This document shows, in pieces, positions 62,990 through 64,000 of a stretch of 64,000 nt of DNA (position 1 is the stretch's first letter; every line of letters starts with the position of its first letter). This DNA is from Methanobacteriota archaeon. GTDB lineage: Archaea; Halobacteriota; Methanomicrobia; Methanomicrobiales; Methanoculleaceae. The translations under genes were made by a program, and so were the position numbers. The notes beneath the pieces are model-generated. The model saw nothing but the letters and a program-made list of their open reading frames with translations, was not told where the DNA came from and made no database searches. The stretch is from the NCBI GenBank assembly GCA_016841955.1, contig JAENYE010000002.1, forward strand, positions 44,769 through 108,768. Reading direction: 5' to 3'.

Positions 62990-63718
62990 GTGGTGCAGGT
63001 GAAGGGACGGCCAGGACTCCGGTACGCGGCGATGAGCGATACCGGGGGGCGGGAGCACAATGAGGACGCTTACTTTACCGGCCGGGTGAACGGATATCAC
63101 GTATTTGCCGTCGCGGACGGGCTCGGGGGGCACGCCTGCGGAGAGGTTGCGAGCAGAATGGCGGTCGAGATCCTCTCGGAGGTTGCAGGCGAGGGTCTCC
63201 CGGAGACCGGGCCCGTCACAGTGCTCGAACGTGCATTCCAGCAGGCGAACGCCGCCGTGTGCACATATAACCGGGAGAACGGCCTGAACGCAGGAACAAC
63301 GCTCTCGGTGGCGATCGTCAGCGAGTCGGGCAGGTGCTGGATCGGCACGGTGGGCGACAGCAGGACGCATATCATCACGCCGTCGTCCGTCTGGCATACG
63401 CGCGACCAGAGTTACGTCCAGGGCCTTGTGGAATCGGGGGTAATCTCCCCGGGCGAGGCGATGCTCCACCCGGGAAAGAACGTCCTGACACAGGCGCTCG
63501 GCCTCGCGGCCCGGGTGCGGGTCGACCTCGACGAACGGGATCTCGCCGGGGCGGTCCTCGTCATCAGTTCGGACGGGCTCCACGACTACGTCCCGGCGAG
63601 CACCATCCGGGAGATCGTGACGGCAAGCGATCCCGACACGGCATGCCGGAGGCTGATCGATGCCGCCAGGGACGCGGCAAGCACCGACAACACCACGGTG
63701 ATCGTCGCGCGGTTCTAA
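62990..63718 (+). CDS. PP2C-type protein phosphatase
   Basis: 242 aa; GTG start, with further in-frame GTGs at 62993 and 62999. PP2C motifs: DTGGREHNEDAYF, VADGLGGHACGEVAS (metal-binding DG), GTVGDSRTHI, ISSDGLHDYV and STDNTTVIVARF. It removes phosphate from Ser or Thr with Mn2+ or Mg2+. It follows the radical SAM gene by 57 bp. No kinase partner is in the neighbourhood. Confidence 0.93.
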   Translation: MVQVKGRPGLRYAAMSDTGGREHNEDAYFTGRVNGYHVFAVADGLGGHACGEVASRMAVEILSEVAGEGLPETGPVTVLERAFQQANAAVCTYNRENGLNAGTTLSVAIVSESGRCWIGTVGDSRTHIITPSSVWHTRDQSYVQGLVESGVISPGEAMLHPGKNVLTQALGLAARVRVDLDERDLAGAVLVISSDGLHDYVPASTIREIVTASDPDTACRRLIDAARDAASTDNTTVIVARF

Positions 63719-63763
63719 ACCCCGTCCGCCCGCGCTTCGCGTTTTCTCAAACTCCTGCCGTTC

Positions 63764-63776
63764 GCACCTTCGGTGC
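63764..63776. repeat. GCACC/GGTGC hairpin repeat
   Basis: GCACC-TTC-GGTGC followed by TCATGCTCC, just ahead of the 56-bp tandem repeat. Confidence 0.65.
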
Positions 63777-63838
63777 TCATGCTCCTGCCCTGCGGCCAGT
63801 CGCATTCCGGCAGTCGTATCCTTCGGCCCGTCGTCACT

Positions 63839-64000
63839 CGCACCTAGCGGTGCTCGAACTCCTGCCGGTCGCTACGCTCCCGCCAGTCATCAATCGCACC
63901 TAGCGGTGCTCGAACTCCTGCCGGTCGCTACGCTCCCGCCAGTCATCAATCGCACCTAGCGGTGCTCGAACTCCTGCCGGTCGCTACGCTCCCGCCAGTC
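63839..64000. repeat. 56-bp tandem repeat, at least 2.9 copies, running off the window
   Basis: Units begin at 63839, 63895 and 63951; all compared bases are identical. Each unit carries the hairpin GCACC-TAGC-GGTGC followed by TCGAACTCCTGCC and GGTCGCTACGCTCCCG. The third copy is cut by the window edge after 50 bases. No unique spacers, so it is not a CRISPR array. Confidence 0.9.

Noticed and set aside
63839..64000. CRISPR array
   Set aside because: The units are direct tandem copies without unique spacers, and no cas gene is present.

Overview
The window is chromosomal DNA of a methanogenic archaeon, most likely a Methanomicrobiales member close to Methanoculleus. The grounds are an archaeal SecF-SecD pair in that order, two-subunit pyruvate carboxylase (PycB/PycA), an F420H2:NADP oxidoreductase, RtcB with archease, DUF2111, DUF2551 and DUF99 proteins, an AglJ-type glycosyltransferase, an archaeal type IV pilin, an intron-containing elongator tRNA-Met, TATA-box promoters and large multi-PAS sensor proteins. 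Most of the window is GC-rich. AT-rich patches (about 1-1260, 4500-5930, 26150-26530 and 37300-41200) stand out as accessory DNA.

Layout. 1-5.9 kb: defence-type block with a Rad50-like zinc-hook ATPase (5' end outside the window), the type I restriction subunit HsdR and a DUF2971 protein. 6-14.4 kb: small or decayed genes, a CPBP protease, a PAS sensor kinase, a beta-lactamase-fold hydrolase, a lipoprotein hydrolase and a YkgJ protein. 14.8-24.1 kb: three large PAS/GAF signalling proteins; one ends in a phosphoacceptor-like domain without an ATPase domain. 24.1-29 kb: hairpin repeats, a tiny membrane protein, hydrolases, a RusA-type nuclease, tRNA-Leu(GAG), and relics of MntA-HepT toxin-antitoxin genes. 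29.1-35.5 kb: kdpABC potassium pump with a KdpD that lacks the kinase domain. 35.8-41.1 kb: a 22-bp operator-like array, an intact mntA-hepT pair sitting against a truncated second toxin operon, then three AT-rich genes of unknown function. 41.4-51.9 kb, all minus strand: tRNA-Met, then a biotin block (pycA, pycB, three ECF-transporter genes, bioY, a BirA-type operator, birA), DUF2111, an unrecognised gene, rtcB, archease and DUF2551. 52.4-54.7 kb: secF-secD. 55-57 kb: HTH gene, tRNA-Thr fragment, thioredoxin-Fno operon. 57.7-63.7 kb: aldolase, AglJ, DUF99, UspA, pilin, transglutaminase-like protein, COG1313 radical SAM protein and PP2C phosphatase. The last 160 bases are a 56-bp tandem repeat running off the window.

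How the genes work together. The clearest module is the biotin block: BioY with the ECF genes takes up biotin, BirA attaches it to PycB, PycB/PycA carboxylate pyruvate to oxaloacetate, and an inverted repeat matching the BirA operator pattern lies just upstream of bioY. A second module is RNA repair: RtcB and archease ligate split tRNA exons, and an intron-bearing tRNA-Met lies a few kb away. A third is redox: thioredoxin and Fno overlap by 4 bp. The intergenic spaces carry a family of small hairpins whose stems change sequence but stay palindromic.
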